NCBI GenBank assembly: GCA_963823215.1
Contig: CAWGKT010000007.1
Location: forward strand, 372,001-436,000
Reading direction: 5' to 3'
Length of the DNA stretch: 64,000 nucleotides
From: CAIWHR01 sp963823215
GTDB taxonomy: Bacteria > Pseudomonadota > Gammaproteobacteria > Burkholderiales > Casimicrobiaceae
A program made the position numbers and the translations under genes. The notes under the pieces are model-generated. The model did not search any database. It was given only the letters and a program-made list of their open reading frames with translations, and had not been told where the DNA came from. Shown here in pieces: positions 38,582 to 47,956 of the stretch (the stretch's first letter is position 1; every line of letters starts with the position of its first letter).

Positions 38582-39498
38582 TCACGAGCCGCCGAGCGCC
38601 GACGGTCCATCGGGTGCGGGTAGATCCAGCAGCTCGGCCACCCAGGCGAGGGCGTGTCGAAGGTCGCCGAGCTGCTCGGACCGCAGCGTCGAGTCGGGGT
38701 GCGCCCAGTCCGGCAGCGGCGACGGCGCCTCCAGGGCGTTGTGGCCCGCGAGCAGGGCCGCGAAGCCGACCTCGTCCGGGAAGGCCGTGTGAGCGGACGC
38801 GGCCCCTTCGGCGCGCATGCTCAGGACCGTCATCGCGGTGTCCAGCGACGCATTCCCCACGGCGGCGGTGGCCCAGTCGACCAGGACCGCGCGATCAGCG
38901 CTGAAGGCGACGTTGGCGCTGAACACGTCGTTGTGGACCAGTTGCGAGCCGGTGAGCGTCACGCTCTCCTCGGCCGCCACGAGGTCGCCAAGGGAGTGCG
39001 TCAGCCATGCCTGGGTGACGACGCCCAGGCCCACGAACGGCCGAGGATCCTCGCCACCCGTCGCCATCGCTGGTGCGGCCCGGGCCACTCCTCGAGACGG
39101 GGCAAACCGGTCGGTGGCTCGACCCGGGCCTTTGCCTCCAGCGCATCCCACAGCGGCCCGACATCGGCCGGGTAGGGTGGCGGCCACAGGGCGTCCGACA
39201 GGTCCTCCATGATCACGACGGTCGGGTCCACGGACCAGGCCACGACATCGGGCAGGAACGGCCCTCGCGCGACGCTCAGGACACGCAGCTCATCGCGCAG
39301 GGCGGCCGCCGCGCCGCTCCCCGTCGCGGCCCACTTGACGAACCGGCGGGTGCCGTCGGGCAGGGTGACCAGGGCCTTGCTGGTCCGCGTGTGCCCGCCC
39401 GGGCGCTGCTCCCAGGTCCGAGGGGTCACGCCGAGCAGAGCAGTCACGACCGCGATGACCTCCCCGGAGGGCCGGTCGGCGCTCTGCGACTGCACCAT
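38582..39498 (-). CDS. Aminoglycoside phosphotransferase (APH) family kinase, one frameshift
   Basis: This kinase-fold small-molecule phosphotransferase has a P-loop-like start and VTLPDGTRRFVKWAA with the ATP lysine, and the hinge VIMEDLSDALWPPP. After a shift near 39,045 comes the Brenner motif LVHNDVFSANVAF (catalytic aspartate and asparagine) and AVLVDWATAAVG in place of the metal D-F-G. Start ATG 39,496-39,498 gives MVQSQSADRPS. Members act on antibiotics, choline, macrolides or sugars; nothing here shows which. There is no reason to call it a resistance gene. Confidence 0.75.
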
Positions 39499-39647
39499 GT
39501 TGCTCACCTCTGTCCGCGGGAAAGAGCCGAGCCCCTCGGCGTGGGCGACCGTCCCAGGCCTGATCCCGTGGTCGCAGGGGCGTCGGACCCACGTCTCGTG
39601 GACCACCGACGACGGCTGCCTCGTGGGTGACGCTCAGGCGGGAAAGC

Positions 39648-40439
39648 TCACTCGTCCGATGTGGGCACCGTGTAGCGCAGCACCTCGGCGCCTGACGCGT
39701 CGGTCAGGACGAGGTCGCCACTGCTGTCGACGGACCAGCCGGTCACGGACGACAGCGCGGCGAGGTAGGCGGTCTCGCTGGCCAGGTCGGGGCAGGCCAT
39801 CTGCGTGCTCGCGATGAGGCCGAGCGCCAGCGTGGAGCCGGTGACGGTGTAGGGGGCCGAATAGCTGTTGCAGGGCGCCTGGCCGCTCACGATGCCGTTC
39901 GCGAACTCGATGGTGACGCTCTGCGCGGGCGCCGGCTGGTCGCCCGGTGTGAGCCAGACCCAGGGTCGATTCTCGAGCGCCGGCACGGCGTGATAGTCCA
40001 GGTGGACGGTGCCGGCCGCGTCAAGAATGGCCAGCGTTCCGGACCCCAGCTCGATCGTCGCCGCGGAGGTCAGGCCCTCGAGGATGGCCTGCTGCTGCGC
40101 GTCGAGGCCCTGGATGCACATCCTGTTCATCGGGGCGAAGTCGGCGAACGAGATCGCGTCGCCGTCGAGCGAGTACGTGCCATGGACGCGGTTGCAGCCA
40201 CTGCTGCCGTTCACGGTCGTGCCGTCGAACCACAGCGTGGGCCACGAATTGGCGACCCGGGGGTTCATCTCGGTGCCAGCCAGCCAGTCGTCGAGCAGCC
40301 AGGTGACGCCCGCGAGCGATGGCGACGGCGATGGGAGCACGGGGGACCCGGACGGCGAGGCCTGCGCCGCGGCGCTGGCGGGGATGAGCACGGTGAGCGC
40401 GCCCACCAGGAGCGCTGATGACCGCGACGAGAGACGCAT
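39648..40439 (-). CDS. Secreted protein with two META (HslJ-like) domains
   Basis: The product of 263 residues has a signal peptide (SALLVGALTVLIPASAAAQA), a Ser/Pro linker and two META repeats. Each has the G-x-x-x-C-N motif followed by F/L-x-x-M-x-C: SGCNRVHGTYSLDG with APMNRMC, then GQAPCNSYSAPYTVTG with ASTQMAC. META domains bind the cell envelope; E. coli HslJ is linked to heat shock and novobiocin tolerance. The role here is unknown. Start ATG at 40,437-40,439 follows AAGGAGAAT on the minus strand. Confidence 0.85.
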   Translation of the reverse strand: MRLSSRSSALLVGALTVLIPASAAAQASPSGSPVLPSPSPSLAGVTWLLDDWLAGTEMNPRVANSWPTLWFDGTTVNGSSGCNRVHGTYSLDGDAISFADFAPMNRMCIQGLDAQQQAILEGLTSAATIELGSGTLAILDAAGTVHLDYHAVPALENRPWVWLTPGDQPAPAQSVTIEFANGIVSGQAPCNSYSAPYTVTGSTLALGLIASTQMACPDLASETAYLAALSSVTGWSVDSSGDLVLTDASGAEVLRYTVPTSDE

Positions 40440-40721
40440 GCGGGATTCTCCTTGAGCATCCGATCGGACGAGTGCCATTGACGGCACTGGGTTCCGTTCG
40501 GTTCCGCTGGCTCATACCGACCGCACGGCGCGACCTCCAGACGCGAGGCTCGCGTAGCAGCAGACGCACCCATCGGCATCGATGTCCGGGTGGCTCCACG
40601 CACCCATAGGCCGGGGCTGGCCGACATCCGGTGGCTGCCCGATGTTCTGACCTCCGTCCGTGGGAGGCCGAGCCTCGCCCGCACCGCCGCGTCGCCCACG
40701 CTCGCAGGATGACACCCCGGA
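40440..40721. other. 282-bp intergenic region, nothing recognised
   Basis: It lies upstream of the META gene and downstream of the IolH-like gene, both on the minus strand. It contains one isolated inverted match to the core of repeat family B (GTGCGTCTG on the minus strand at 40,561-40,569). No gene, RNA or clear terminator is seen. Confidence 0.3.
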
Positions 40722-41588
40722 TCAGCGGAGGTGCGCCCAGGCAGCCGTGCGACGGCGGATCTGCTCGAGGTTGGCCAGGCTCGACTCCCGCGCCCGCTCC
40801 TCCCAGGCGAACACGCACACGGTCATGATCCCGTCGAAGCGCAGCCCGCCCAGCGTGGTGAAGAACGCGTCCCAGTCCACCTCGCCCTGCCCGATGTCGA
40901 GGTGCTGGTGGATCCGGGCCGGCGTGCCGGGCGGATTGAGGATGTAGCGCAGGCCGGACGACGCACGATGATCGAACGAGTCGGCCACGTGCACGTGCGT
41001 GACGAGGTCGCCCGCGTAGCGCAGGATCCCGGCCACGTCGCCACCCATGTGGAAGGTGTGCGGTGCGCAATACAGATAGGTCACGTTGGGCGAGTCCATG
41101 CCCCGGACCATGTCCGCCGCGACGCGCCCGTCCTCGACGAAGTCATCGGGGTGCGGTTCGAGCCGGAGCTGGATGCCCTCGCGCTCGAAGATCGGCAGCA
41201 GCTCCTCCATCGAGCGCCAGAACTGCGCCTCGGAGAGCGATGCCTGTTCGGGGCGGCCGTTGAACTCCGAGTTCATGACGGTGACACCCAGCTCGACCGC
41301 GATCTCGATGGCGCGCTTCCAGTAGCGGACGGCGGCCTTGCGCTCGTCCTCGTCGGGGCCGGACCAGCGGAACAGCGGCAGGAGGCTCGACACCTGGACG
41401 CCCGCCACCGCGAGCGCGTCCTTGAACGCGTTGATCGTGGCCCGATCCGCGCGCGGGTGCTTGAAGAACGGGATGAAGTCCTCGCGCGGGCTGAGCTCGA
41501 TGTACTGGTAGCCGAGGTCGGCGACCAGCCGCGGCAGCTCCGTAAGGGGCGTGGTCCGGAACATGTACGGGTCCAGCGCGATCTTCAT
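40722..41588 (-). CDS. iolH: IolH-like sugar phosphate isomerase/epimerase (TIM barrel)
   Basis: An intact 288-residue xylose-isomerase-like TIM-barrel protein. The opening MKIALDPYMFRTTPL, then YQYIELSPREDFIPFFKHPRA, FNGRPEQASLSEAQFWRSME, HPDDFVEDGR and LVTHVHVADSFDHRASSG match the IolH-like branch that occurs in inositol gene clusters. Metal ligands expected in this fold (E, D/H, H, E) are plausible at RLEPHPDD, HTFH and HVHVAD. The exact reaction of IolH is not established. It is the last gene of a three-gene minus-strand operon with another isomerase and a Gfo/Idh dehydrogenase. Confidence 0.72.
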   Translation of the reverse strand: MKIALDPYMFRTTPLTELPRLVADLGYQYIELSPREDFIPFFKHPRADRATINAFKDALAVAGVQVSSLLPLFRWSGPDEDERKAAVRYWKRAIEIAVELGVTVMNSEFNGRPEQASLSEAQFWRSMEELLPIFEREGIQLRLEPHPDDFVEDGRVAADMVRGMDSPNVTYLYCAPHTFHMGGDVAGILRYAGDLVTHVHVADSFDHRASSGLRYILNPPGTPARIHQHLDIGQGEVDWDAFFTTLGGLRFDGIMTVCVFAWEERARESSLANLEQIRRRTAAWAHLR

Positions 41589-41660
41589 CGGTCTCCTTGC
41601 GATTCCGGCGGCCGGTGCGCATGACCGCGACCGGGGAGTCGGCGCGGGGTCGAGGACATC

Positions 41661-42669
41661 TCAGACACCTGCCTGCGTCGCAGCGCGTCGCAGCGCCGCC
41701 GCCGCCTCCGCGAGGCCGGTGAGGCCCGGCAGCTCGGCGTCCTCGTGCTCGATGTTCACGGCCATCTCTGGGTCGACCGTCGCGAGCGCCGCGAGGAGCG
41801 CGGCCCAGTAGTCGACATCGTGGCCGCGACCGACGGCCACGAACTCCCACGCTGGGTCCTCGGGCCACTCGTTCACAACGTAATGACCGCCGAGCCCGGT
41901 CACGGGCTGGCCGGCCGGGACCGGCCGGAAGCGGTCGTCCAGCACTCCGACCGTGCTCCGGTTCGTCTCGTTGATGCGCGTGTCCTTGGCGGCCGCGTGG
42001 TACACCAGCCGACCCAGCCGCTGGACGGCCGCGATGGGGTCGATGCCCTGCCAGAACAGGTGGCTGGGGTCCATCTCGGCGCCGAGGTTGGTCGCGCCGG
42101 TCCGTTCCACGAGCCGCTCCAGGGTCGGGGGTTGAAGACCAGGTTGTGGGGGTGCATCTCGATGCACACGACTCACGCCCGCATCGGCGGCGAGGCGATC
42201 GATCTCGCGCCAGAACGGGACGGCCACGTGGTCCCACTGGTAGGCGAGCGCCTCCGTGTAGGCGCTGTCCCAGGGCACGACCGCCCAGGACGGCAGCTCG
42301 CCCACTGGCATGGGCCGCCGGGAGCCCGGACATCGCGACGACCCGACGCACGCCGAGGAGCCCGGCGACCTTGATGGCCGCCCTGAGGTCGGCCGCGTGC
42401 GCCGGCCCCACCTCGGGATCGGGATGCAGCGGGTTGCCGTTGACGTTCAAGGCCCGTCAGCAACAGGCCGCGGGCCGCGTACCTCCCCAGGTACTCATCG
42501 CGGGCGACCGCGCTCCCGACGAGCTGGCCGACGGGCAGGTGGGGGGCCGGGACGAAGCCCGCCCGCGTTGACCTCCACGCCCGTCAGGCCGAGACCCTTG
42601 ATGAGGTCGAGCGCATCGTCCAGCGACCGGTCCTGGATGCATGACGGTATACACACCGAGCGTCAGCAT
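41661..42669 (-). CDS. Sugar phosphate isomerase/epimerase family protein, about six frameshifts
   Basis: Joined across frames it is a xylose-isomerase-like TIM barrel: MLTLGVYTVMH, DDALDLIKGLGLTGVEVN, NVNGNPLHPDPEVG, RRVVAMSGLP, WREIDRLAADAGV, then IEMHPHNLVFNP, NLGAEMDPSHLFWQGIDP, YHAAAKDTRINE and NIEHEDAELPG. The metal ligands E, D, H and E are all present. Frame changes lie near 42,640, 42,560, 42,453, 42,310, 42,175 and 42,140. The family resembles inosose isomerases and dehydratases, but specificity is unknown. The start ATG at 42,667-42,669 overlaps the end of the upstream dehydrogenase gene. Confidence 0.68.
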
Positions 42670-43877
42670 CGTCGTCTCCTCGACCGCATGCCTGGAGCAG
42701 CCGACCACCGCGGTCGCTCCGCCGTCCCGGGCGGAACGCACCACCGCATCCATGACCAGCATGAGTGCAGGCCGTCACGAACGACGGGCAGGGCGGAAGC
42801 CCCGCGACGCCGGCCACCTGGTCGAGGAATGCCCGGGCCTGGAACGCGAACAGCTCGGCGTAGCCGTAACCGACACCGGAGTGCGTCATCGGCAGGCCGT
42901 GCTCCAGGTACGGATGGACGGGCCCCGCAAGCACGCGCCGGAAGCCGTCGGTCCGCTCCGGCACGTCGCATCGAAGAACTGGAACTCCGCCGGCGTCGTC
43001 TGGTCGAAACTGGCAGCGGCGGCGTCCCGGCGAAGACCGAGAAGCCGAGGCGAGTTGGGGAGTCCGAGGGCGACGCTGGAGATCGAGAACACGCCGGTCG
43101 GCACCGCTCTCGAACGAGGCGGTGAAGCGACACCACGTCCTCGTTCTCGACGGGCTCGGTCTCGCTTCCGACGGCTCGGCCGCGTGTCCACCGTACCACC
43201 GAGGTCGCGACCGGCCGCTCCGTGATGAACGTCTTCATGACCGCGCCGCGAACGCCCTGATCGGGCCGCGAGGAATTCAGCGAGGTCGACGAGGTGGCTT
43301 CCGATGATCGGCGAGCGCGCCCGTCCCCGGCACCGCCGCGGTATCGCCAGGTCATGGCAGCATTCGCGTCGGCGCCGTAGTCGCACCAGTAGTGAAGGTC
43401 GAGATGGCGGATGCGACCCGATCGACGCCCTTCGTCACCTGCTCACGGATCGCGTTGATGACGGCGACCTCCGGCAGGAGTGAAGCCGAGCACCGCGATC
43501 CGCCCGACCGGTCGGCCGCGGCCACCATCGCCTGTGCGTCGGCGAGCGAGTTCGCCATGGGCTTTTCGCACAGGACGTGCTTGCCAGCCTCCAGGAGGCC
43601 GACCGCGGGTCTCTCGATGCAGGTCGTTCGCGACCACGATGCTCACAGCATCGACGGTCGGGTCGTCGGCGATCGATCTGCCAATGGTCTCAGCACGCTC
43701 GTATCCGTACCGCTGGGCAGCGTCGACGGCGAAGGCCCCGTTCGTGTCGGCGATGGCGACGAGGCGGACACGGCGCATCCGTTCGACGGCGACCGACTCC
43801 GCCAGGCGGTACCCGTAGGCGTGGGAGCGCCCCGCCATCCCGGCCCCGACGACAGCCACGCCGATGCTGTCCTTCAC
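42663..43877 (-). CDS. Gfo/Idh/MocA family oxidoreductase, many frameshifts
   Basis: Starts at GTG 43,875-43,877 with the Rossmann motif IGVAVVGAGMAGRSHAYGYR, then DDPTVDAVSIVVAND and the EKPMANS motif. The second domain is recoverable in pieces from several frames: IIGSHLVDLAEFL, VSSVALGLPNSP-like segments, PYLEHGLPMTHSGVGYGYAEL and FQARAFLDQVAG. At least six frame changes occur between 43,600 and 42,700, the worst-affected gene of the window. In an isomerase operon it could be an inositol or sugar dehydrogenase (IolG-like role), which is inference only. Confidence 0.65.
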
Positions 43878-44270
43878 GACGCGGTTCCTGCGTCCTTCGG
43901 CGCGGTCGCGGAGGTACGAACCTCGAGGCGGGACTCCGATCCGGCAATGACGACCCTGTCGAATTCGCAGGTCCACGAAGGCCCCCTCACCCGCAGTCCC
44001 GGCTGTGGACCGGTCAAGAGCGCGCAGCCTAGGTTGGTGCGGTGACGAATGTCAAACATCGGTGCGGCTGAAAAGGGACAGGAGTGGGTGAGGGCCGCTG
44101 GCGCCCCACCCGGTCGCCCATTCTCGATAGGCCGGCCTGCCCGGCAACAAGGGGCCGGATAGCACAACCACCGATCCGGTTGCGAGCGCGACCATCCACG
44201 AGGCGGAGAGTGATCTTGCTGACGCCCGCCTCCCACGAGGGCCTGGGCGACTTCGGGGAGGACGACGGCC
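43878..44270. promoter_or_regulatory. 393-bp divergent region containing a family B element
   Basis: This gap separates the minus-strand dehydrogenase/isomerase operon from the plus-strand flavodoxin gene. Positions 44,129-44,202 hold a 74-nt element that matches the leader of iolD (59,621-59,694) at about three quarters of positions without gaps. The rest shows no gene or RNA that I recognise. Promoters for both directions are presumed here. Confidence 0.5.
44129..44202 (-). repeat. Element shared with the iolD leader (family B, copy II)
   Basis: Read on the minus strand, the best-conserved blocks are GTGGATGGT, TGTGCTATCCGG and TGTTGCCGGGCAGG, in the same order and spacing as copy I at 59,621-59,694. 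It contains the perfect palindrome AGGCCGGCCT at its left edge. Its 3' end on the minus strand is about 250 bp from the dehydrogenase start. Confidence 0.65.
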
Positions 44271-44837
44271 ATGAGGATCCTTGTCGCATATGCCAGCCGC
44301 CACGGGGCCACCCGGGGGATCGCCGAGCGGATCGCACAGACGCTCGAGCGGGCCGGGCTCGAGGTCACGCTAGCGCCAGTCGAAGGGGCGGGCGCCGTCG
44401 GCGAGTACGACGCCTTCGTGATCGGAAGCGCGGCGTACGTCTCACACTGGCTGAAGGAGGCGTCGCAACTGGTGCGTCGCCATCGATCCCTCCTCGCGAG
44501 CCGTCCGGTCTGGCTCTTCAGCAGTGGCCCCATCGGCACCGACGCGGTCGACGCGAAGGGGCGCGATGTGTTCGAGGCCTCCCGACCGAACGAGTTCACC
44601 GAGTTCGCCGACGCCATCCATCCCCGCGACCAGCGCGTGTTCTTCGGGGCCTACGACCCGCACGCCAAGCCGATCGGCCTCATGGAGCGGCTCGGGGCGC
44701 CATTCATGCGCATGTCGGCGATCCGGACGTCCATCCCGGCCGGCGACTTCCGCGACTGGGCGGCCATCGAGGCCTGGGCCGAGAGCATCGCCCGCGAACT
44801 GCAACCGGCACCGATCGCCTCCGGCATCCCCGCATGA
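44271..44837 (+). CDS. Flavodoxin domain protein (HemG/FldA-like)
   Basis: The 188-residue product is a flavodoxin fold. MRILVAYASRHGATRGIAERIA is beta-1 plus the FMN phosphate loop (S-R-H-G-A-T), AFVIGSAAYVSHWLKEA is the second FMN loop and PVWLFSSGPIGTD the third strand. This arrangement is shared by protoporphyrinogen oxidase HemG and by stand-alone flavodoxin-domain proteins; several residues specific to HemG cannot be judged. It is cytoplasmic and complete. A 15-nt direct repeat (GGCACGCGCGGCTGC) lies twice just after its stop. Confidence 0.85.
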   Translation: MRILVAYASRHGATRGIAERIAQTLERAGLEVTLAPVEGAGAVGEYDAFVIGSAAYVSHWLKEASQLVRRHRSLLASRPVWLFSSGPIGTDAVDAKGRDVFEASRPNEFTEFADAIHPRDQRVFFGAYDPHAKPIGLMERLGAPFMRMSAIRTSIPAGDFRDWAAIEAWAESIARELQPAPIASGIPA

Positions 44838-44917
44838 CGCCGGCCGCGAGACAACGGCACGCGCGGCTGCGAAGGCACGCGCGGCTGCTCGGACGATAGA
44901 CAAGGCGGGGGCGGACC

Positions 44918-45397
44918 ATGGACATCCCGCAAGTTCTCGCAGTCTGGCTTCACACGCTGGCGTTCGTGATCGTGATGGGCTACTACGGCATCCTCGGCCG
45001 GGTGGTGCTGCCGGCCCTCGAACGATCCCTGGACGGGCCGGCGCAGGCGGCGGCGCTCGTGGCCATCGAGCGACACGCGCTCCCGCTGGTGCTGCTTTCG
45101 GTGGTGTTGTTCGCGGTGACCGGCACCTACCTGCTCTTCATCGACCCCCACTACGCAGGCCTGGGCAACTTCTTCGCATCGACGTGGACGACGTTGATGC
45201 TCATCAAGCACGTGCTGGTGATCGCCCTGGTCGCGCTGGGCGTGATGGTCGACCGATTCATCCGACACGTCGGTGAAGCGACGAGCGACTCGGCCCGCGG
45301 GTCCGCCCTCCGTCGCCTCGAGCTGAGCGCCGAGGGAGCGACAGGCATGGGTGCGCTCGTCATCCTGCTAACGGTGGTTGCCCAATTCGCCGAATAG
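44918..45397 (+). CDS. Small integral membrane protein, CopD/DUF2269-like
   Basis: A 159-residue protein with four hydrophobic segments: VWLHTLAFVIVMGYYGILG, LPLVLLSVVLFAVTGTYLLF, LMLIKHVLVIALVALGVMV and GMGALVILLTVVAQF. Conserved histidines in the first (WLHTLAF) and third (LIKHVLV) helices resemble CopD and related heme- or copper-associated membrane proteins, but length and motif match are weak. It lies 80 bp downstream of the flavodoxin gene. Function is not assigned. Confidence 0.5.
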   Translation: MDIPQVLAVWLHTLAFVIVMGYYGILGRVVLPALERSLDGPAQAAALVAIERHALPLVLLSVVLFAVTGTYLLFIDPHYAGLGNFFASTWTTLMLIKHVLVIALVALGVMVDRFIRHVGEATSDSARGSALRRLELSAEGATGMGALVILLTVVAQFAE

Positions 45398-45551
45398 CGA
45401 GCGTTGGTGACGATCGCGACCCCTTCGCTCGCCCGGTCATCGGCGGGACGGGGCAGCGCGGTCCAGCTCGCCGCCGGGGCGGGAACGGTGCCGATCGGCT
45501 CTTGCGCTGCCCCGCGCGAGCCGCGCAACCTCGCGCCCGAAGGAGGTCGGG

Positions 45552-46583
45552 ATGAACACCAAGCCTATCCGGCGAGCCGGCATGGCGGTCGCCGTCACGA
45601 GCGCGCTCAGGAGCGCCCGGCGGGTCACGACCGCGCGCGCGGATCGCCGGTTCACGCACATCGACCCCGCGAAGGACACGTTCCACGAGGTGGGAACCCT
45701 GCGCCTGCGCCTGCCGGCGGCCTGGCACCGCACCGACGGGTTCGTGGCCTACTGGGCGGCCGACCTCGAGGCGGTCAAGGCCCTCCTGCCCTCCCCGCTG
45801 CTGTACCCCGTCCGCGTCGACCGTGACCACGGCCTGGTGGGCGTGTTCGCGTTCCGCCACTTCGACAGCACGGCGCGTCACCCGGAAGGCTCGACGATGC
45901 CCTTGCCGGCCTACGGCGAGGCGGGCGCCTACGTTGCGGTCACGCGCCGGCCGATGCCGCCGTTCGTGCCCCTGCTCCTGCAATGGGCGGCCGACCTCCC
46001 GCTGGGCGGCTTCGTCCTCCAGTTGCCGGTGACCGCACGGCTGCACCGCGATGGCGGGAGAGCGTTGTGGGGCCTCCCGAAATTCCTGGCCGACATGGAG
46101 TTCGTGGAGGACGGCGTCTCACGGAGCGTCCACGTGAGCGAGGGCGGCCAGACCATCCTGGACCTGCTCGTCGAGGCCGGCGGCAACGCCCGGCTCAGGC
46201 GAGCCCCCAGCGTCATGTACTCGGTGCTCGACGAGCGGCTCATCGAGACCGTCTGTCCCTCGCGCGCGTTCGTGCAGCAGGGCTTTCGGGTGCGCGGCGA
46301 GCTGAGGTTCGGCGACCACCCCGTCGCGGCCGAGCTGCGGGACCTGGGCCTCTCCGGACGTCCGCTGGCCGGGGGCATCGTCCAGCAGCAGCGCTTCGTG
46401 ATGCCCGCCGGCCGCGACATCGGGCCTGCCCGGTCACGCTCCCGCTTCGAGGGCGGCGACGAGGAGTTCGCCCGCTTCGTGACGCGCCACGCCGACGGGA
46501 CGTTCGTCGACCACTACGCACCCGCCCGGGCCAGGGCCGAGGCGCGGACGCGCGTCCGGCAGACGGAGCCGGTCGGCGCGTGA
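45552..46583 (+). CDS. Acetoacetate decarboxylase-like protein
   Basis: This 343-residue member of the acetoacetate decarboxylase superfamily has the region carrying the Schiff-base lysine, ALWGLPKFLADMEFVEDG, preceded by YGEAGAYVAVTRRP and LLQWAADLPLGGFVLQLPVTA. Members include decarboxylases, aldolases and dehydratases, so decarboxylation of acetoacetate is only one possibility. An N-terminal basic extension (MNTKPIRRAGMAVAVTSALRSARR) is not part of the fold. GAAGGAGGTCGGG just before ATG 45,552 is a strong ribosome-binding site. Confidence 0.8.
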   Translation: MNTKPIRRAGMAVAVTSALRSARRVTTARADRRFTHIDPAKDTFHEVGTLRLRLPAAWHRTDGFVAYWAADLEAVKALLPSPLLYPVRVDRDHGLVGVFAFRHFDSTARHPEGSTMPLPAYGEAGAYVAVTRRPMPPFVPLLLQWAADLPLGGFVLQLPVTARLHRDGGRALWGLPKFLADMEFVEDGVSRSVHVSEGGQTILDLLVEAGGNARLRRAPSVMYSVLDERLIETVCPSRAFVQQGFRVRGELRFGDHPVAAELRDLGLSGRPLAGGIVQQQRFVMPAGRDIGPARSRSRFEGGDEEFARFVTRHADGTFVDHYAPARARAEARTRVRQTEPVGA

Positions 46584-46619
46584 GCGTTCCTCGACGGGGG
46601 CAACCGACGAGGGAGGCGT

Positions 46620-47844
46620 TCAGCCCAGCCGTATGCGCGCGAGCGAGACACCGACATCCACGCCCTTGAGTCGTGCCACGCCAGCGTCCTCCCACCGGAT
46701 CCCCCCATCAGCGAGGCCATCGGCCAGATCTCGGGTCACGAGCAGTTCGCCCGCCGTTGCGTGGGCCGCGATCCGTGCGGCGAGGTTCACCGTGTGACCG
46801 TACACATCGCCGTCGCGCACCACGATGGGCCCGGCCGCGATCCCGGCGTGGGCTCGCGGCAGACCGGCCCCCACGATGTCAGCCATCAACGTCCGCACCG
46901 ACTCGATGGCCTCGTTCGCCGAGGCGTAGCGCAGCATCACCCCGTCCCCGAGGAGCTTGACGACGCGGCCCCGATGGGCCAGAGCGGCAGCATCCGCGAG
47001 CGCCTGGAGCGCAAGCGCTGACTTCGCCGCCTGCTCGTCGCCGGCCGTCTGGGTCAGCTGCGTGTACCCGGCAAGGTCGACGAAGGCGATGGCCGGGGGC
47101 TCCTCTGAACGGGCCTCCACGCGGCCTGCCCGTGCCAGGGACGCTTCCACGAAGGTCACGATCCGCTCGAAGACCTCGTGCTCGCTGTGGCGCGCCTGCA
47201 ACCAGATGAGCAGACGCGGAAAGAGGGCGCTGAGACGCGTGGAGGGCAGGATCGCCTCGTCCTGAGAGAGCCCGCGACGCAACCGCTGGGGCGGCGAACC
47301 GCCGAACTCATCGAAGAGGTCGAGCGTGGCCGTCGCGATGCGACGCACGCCTTCCCCGGTCGATCCGCGCGGCGCGGAGGTACGCCTCACGCCGGTCGTC
47401 GACCATCCCCCACACGTCGAGGAAGTCCGCGAGCACCTCCTCCTCGTCCTGTCGCATCACGGTCCCGGGAGGCGGCACTGCGAGTCCGAACGCCGCATAG
47501 ACCGCCGGGAGGTCGGCCCCACGGTCGCCAAGCGCCGATGCGAACTCCGTGTACGTGCGGCCCGTCGGCTCGGGCACGGTCCACATCTCACTGATCCTGT
47601 CGAGCGGCAGGATCCCAGTGCGCATCGCCCACGTCAGACCGTCGACATCGACGCCACCGTCGGCAAGGGCCTGTGCGAGTCGGACGCGTGGGACGTCCCC
47701 GGGGTCGTGCAGGCCGTCGGCGTCAGGACGGATCGCCCCGGATTCGACGAGCCGTCGGACGTATCCGGGATTCGTGTCTGCTTCCTGTGCAAGGCCCTCC
47801 GCAGTCAGCTTCCGCGGAGCTGGCCCGCGGATCGCGTCGCTCAT
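46620..47844 (-). CDS. Class III adenylate/guanylate cyclase with N-terminal regulatory domain, one frameshift
   Basis: The N-terminal half begins SDAIRGPAPRKLTAEGLAQEADTN in consecutive parts and looks like a helical, MerR-like or cyanamide-type sensor module. After a frame change near 47,370 (AYLRAARI to GVRRIATATLDLFDEF) follows the cyclase: first metal aspartate in AIAFVDLAGYTQLT, lysine and second aspartate in VVKLLGDGVMLRY, and the N-x3-R pair in VYGHTVNLAARIAAH. Lysine in KLLGD is compatible with ATP or GTP. No membrane segment is seen, so it is cytosolic. It is convergent with the acetoacetate-decarboxylase-like gene. Confidence 0.83.
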
Positions 47845-47956
47845 GCAGGCGTCCTCTCCCGGGCTTCATTCGCCCACGACGGAGGCCGGTAGCCTCCGTG
47901 CTGGCGTCTCCCTGGAATATGACAGCCCTTGTCCGCCGGGAGCGTACGCTGCACCC

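Noticed and set aside
38582..39498. Aminoglycoside resistance gene
   Set aside because: Only the general APH kinase fold is visible; the metal motif is DW rather than DF and there is no linked resistance or mobile element.
44129..44202. A small conserved peptide (WMV...SGPLLPGR) encoded by the shared element on the minus strand
   Set aside because: The two copies translate similarly in one frame, but neither has a start codon with a ribosome-binding site, the third copy (62,296) loses the frame by a 3-nt gap plus substitutions, and nucleotide-level conservation explains it.
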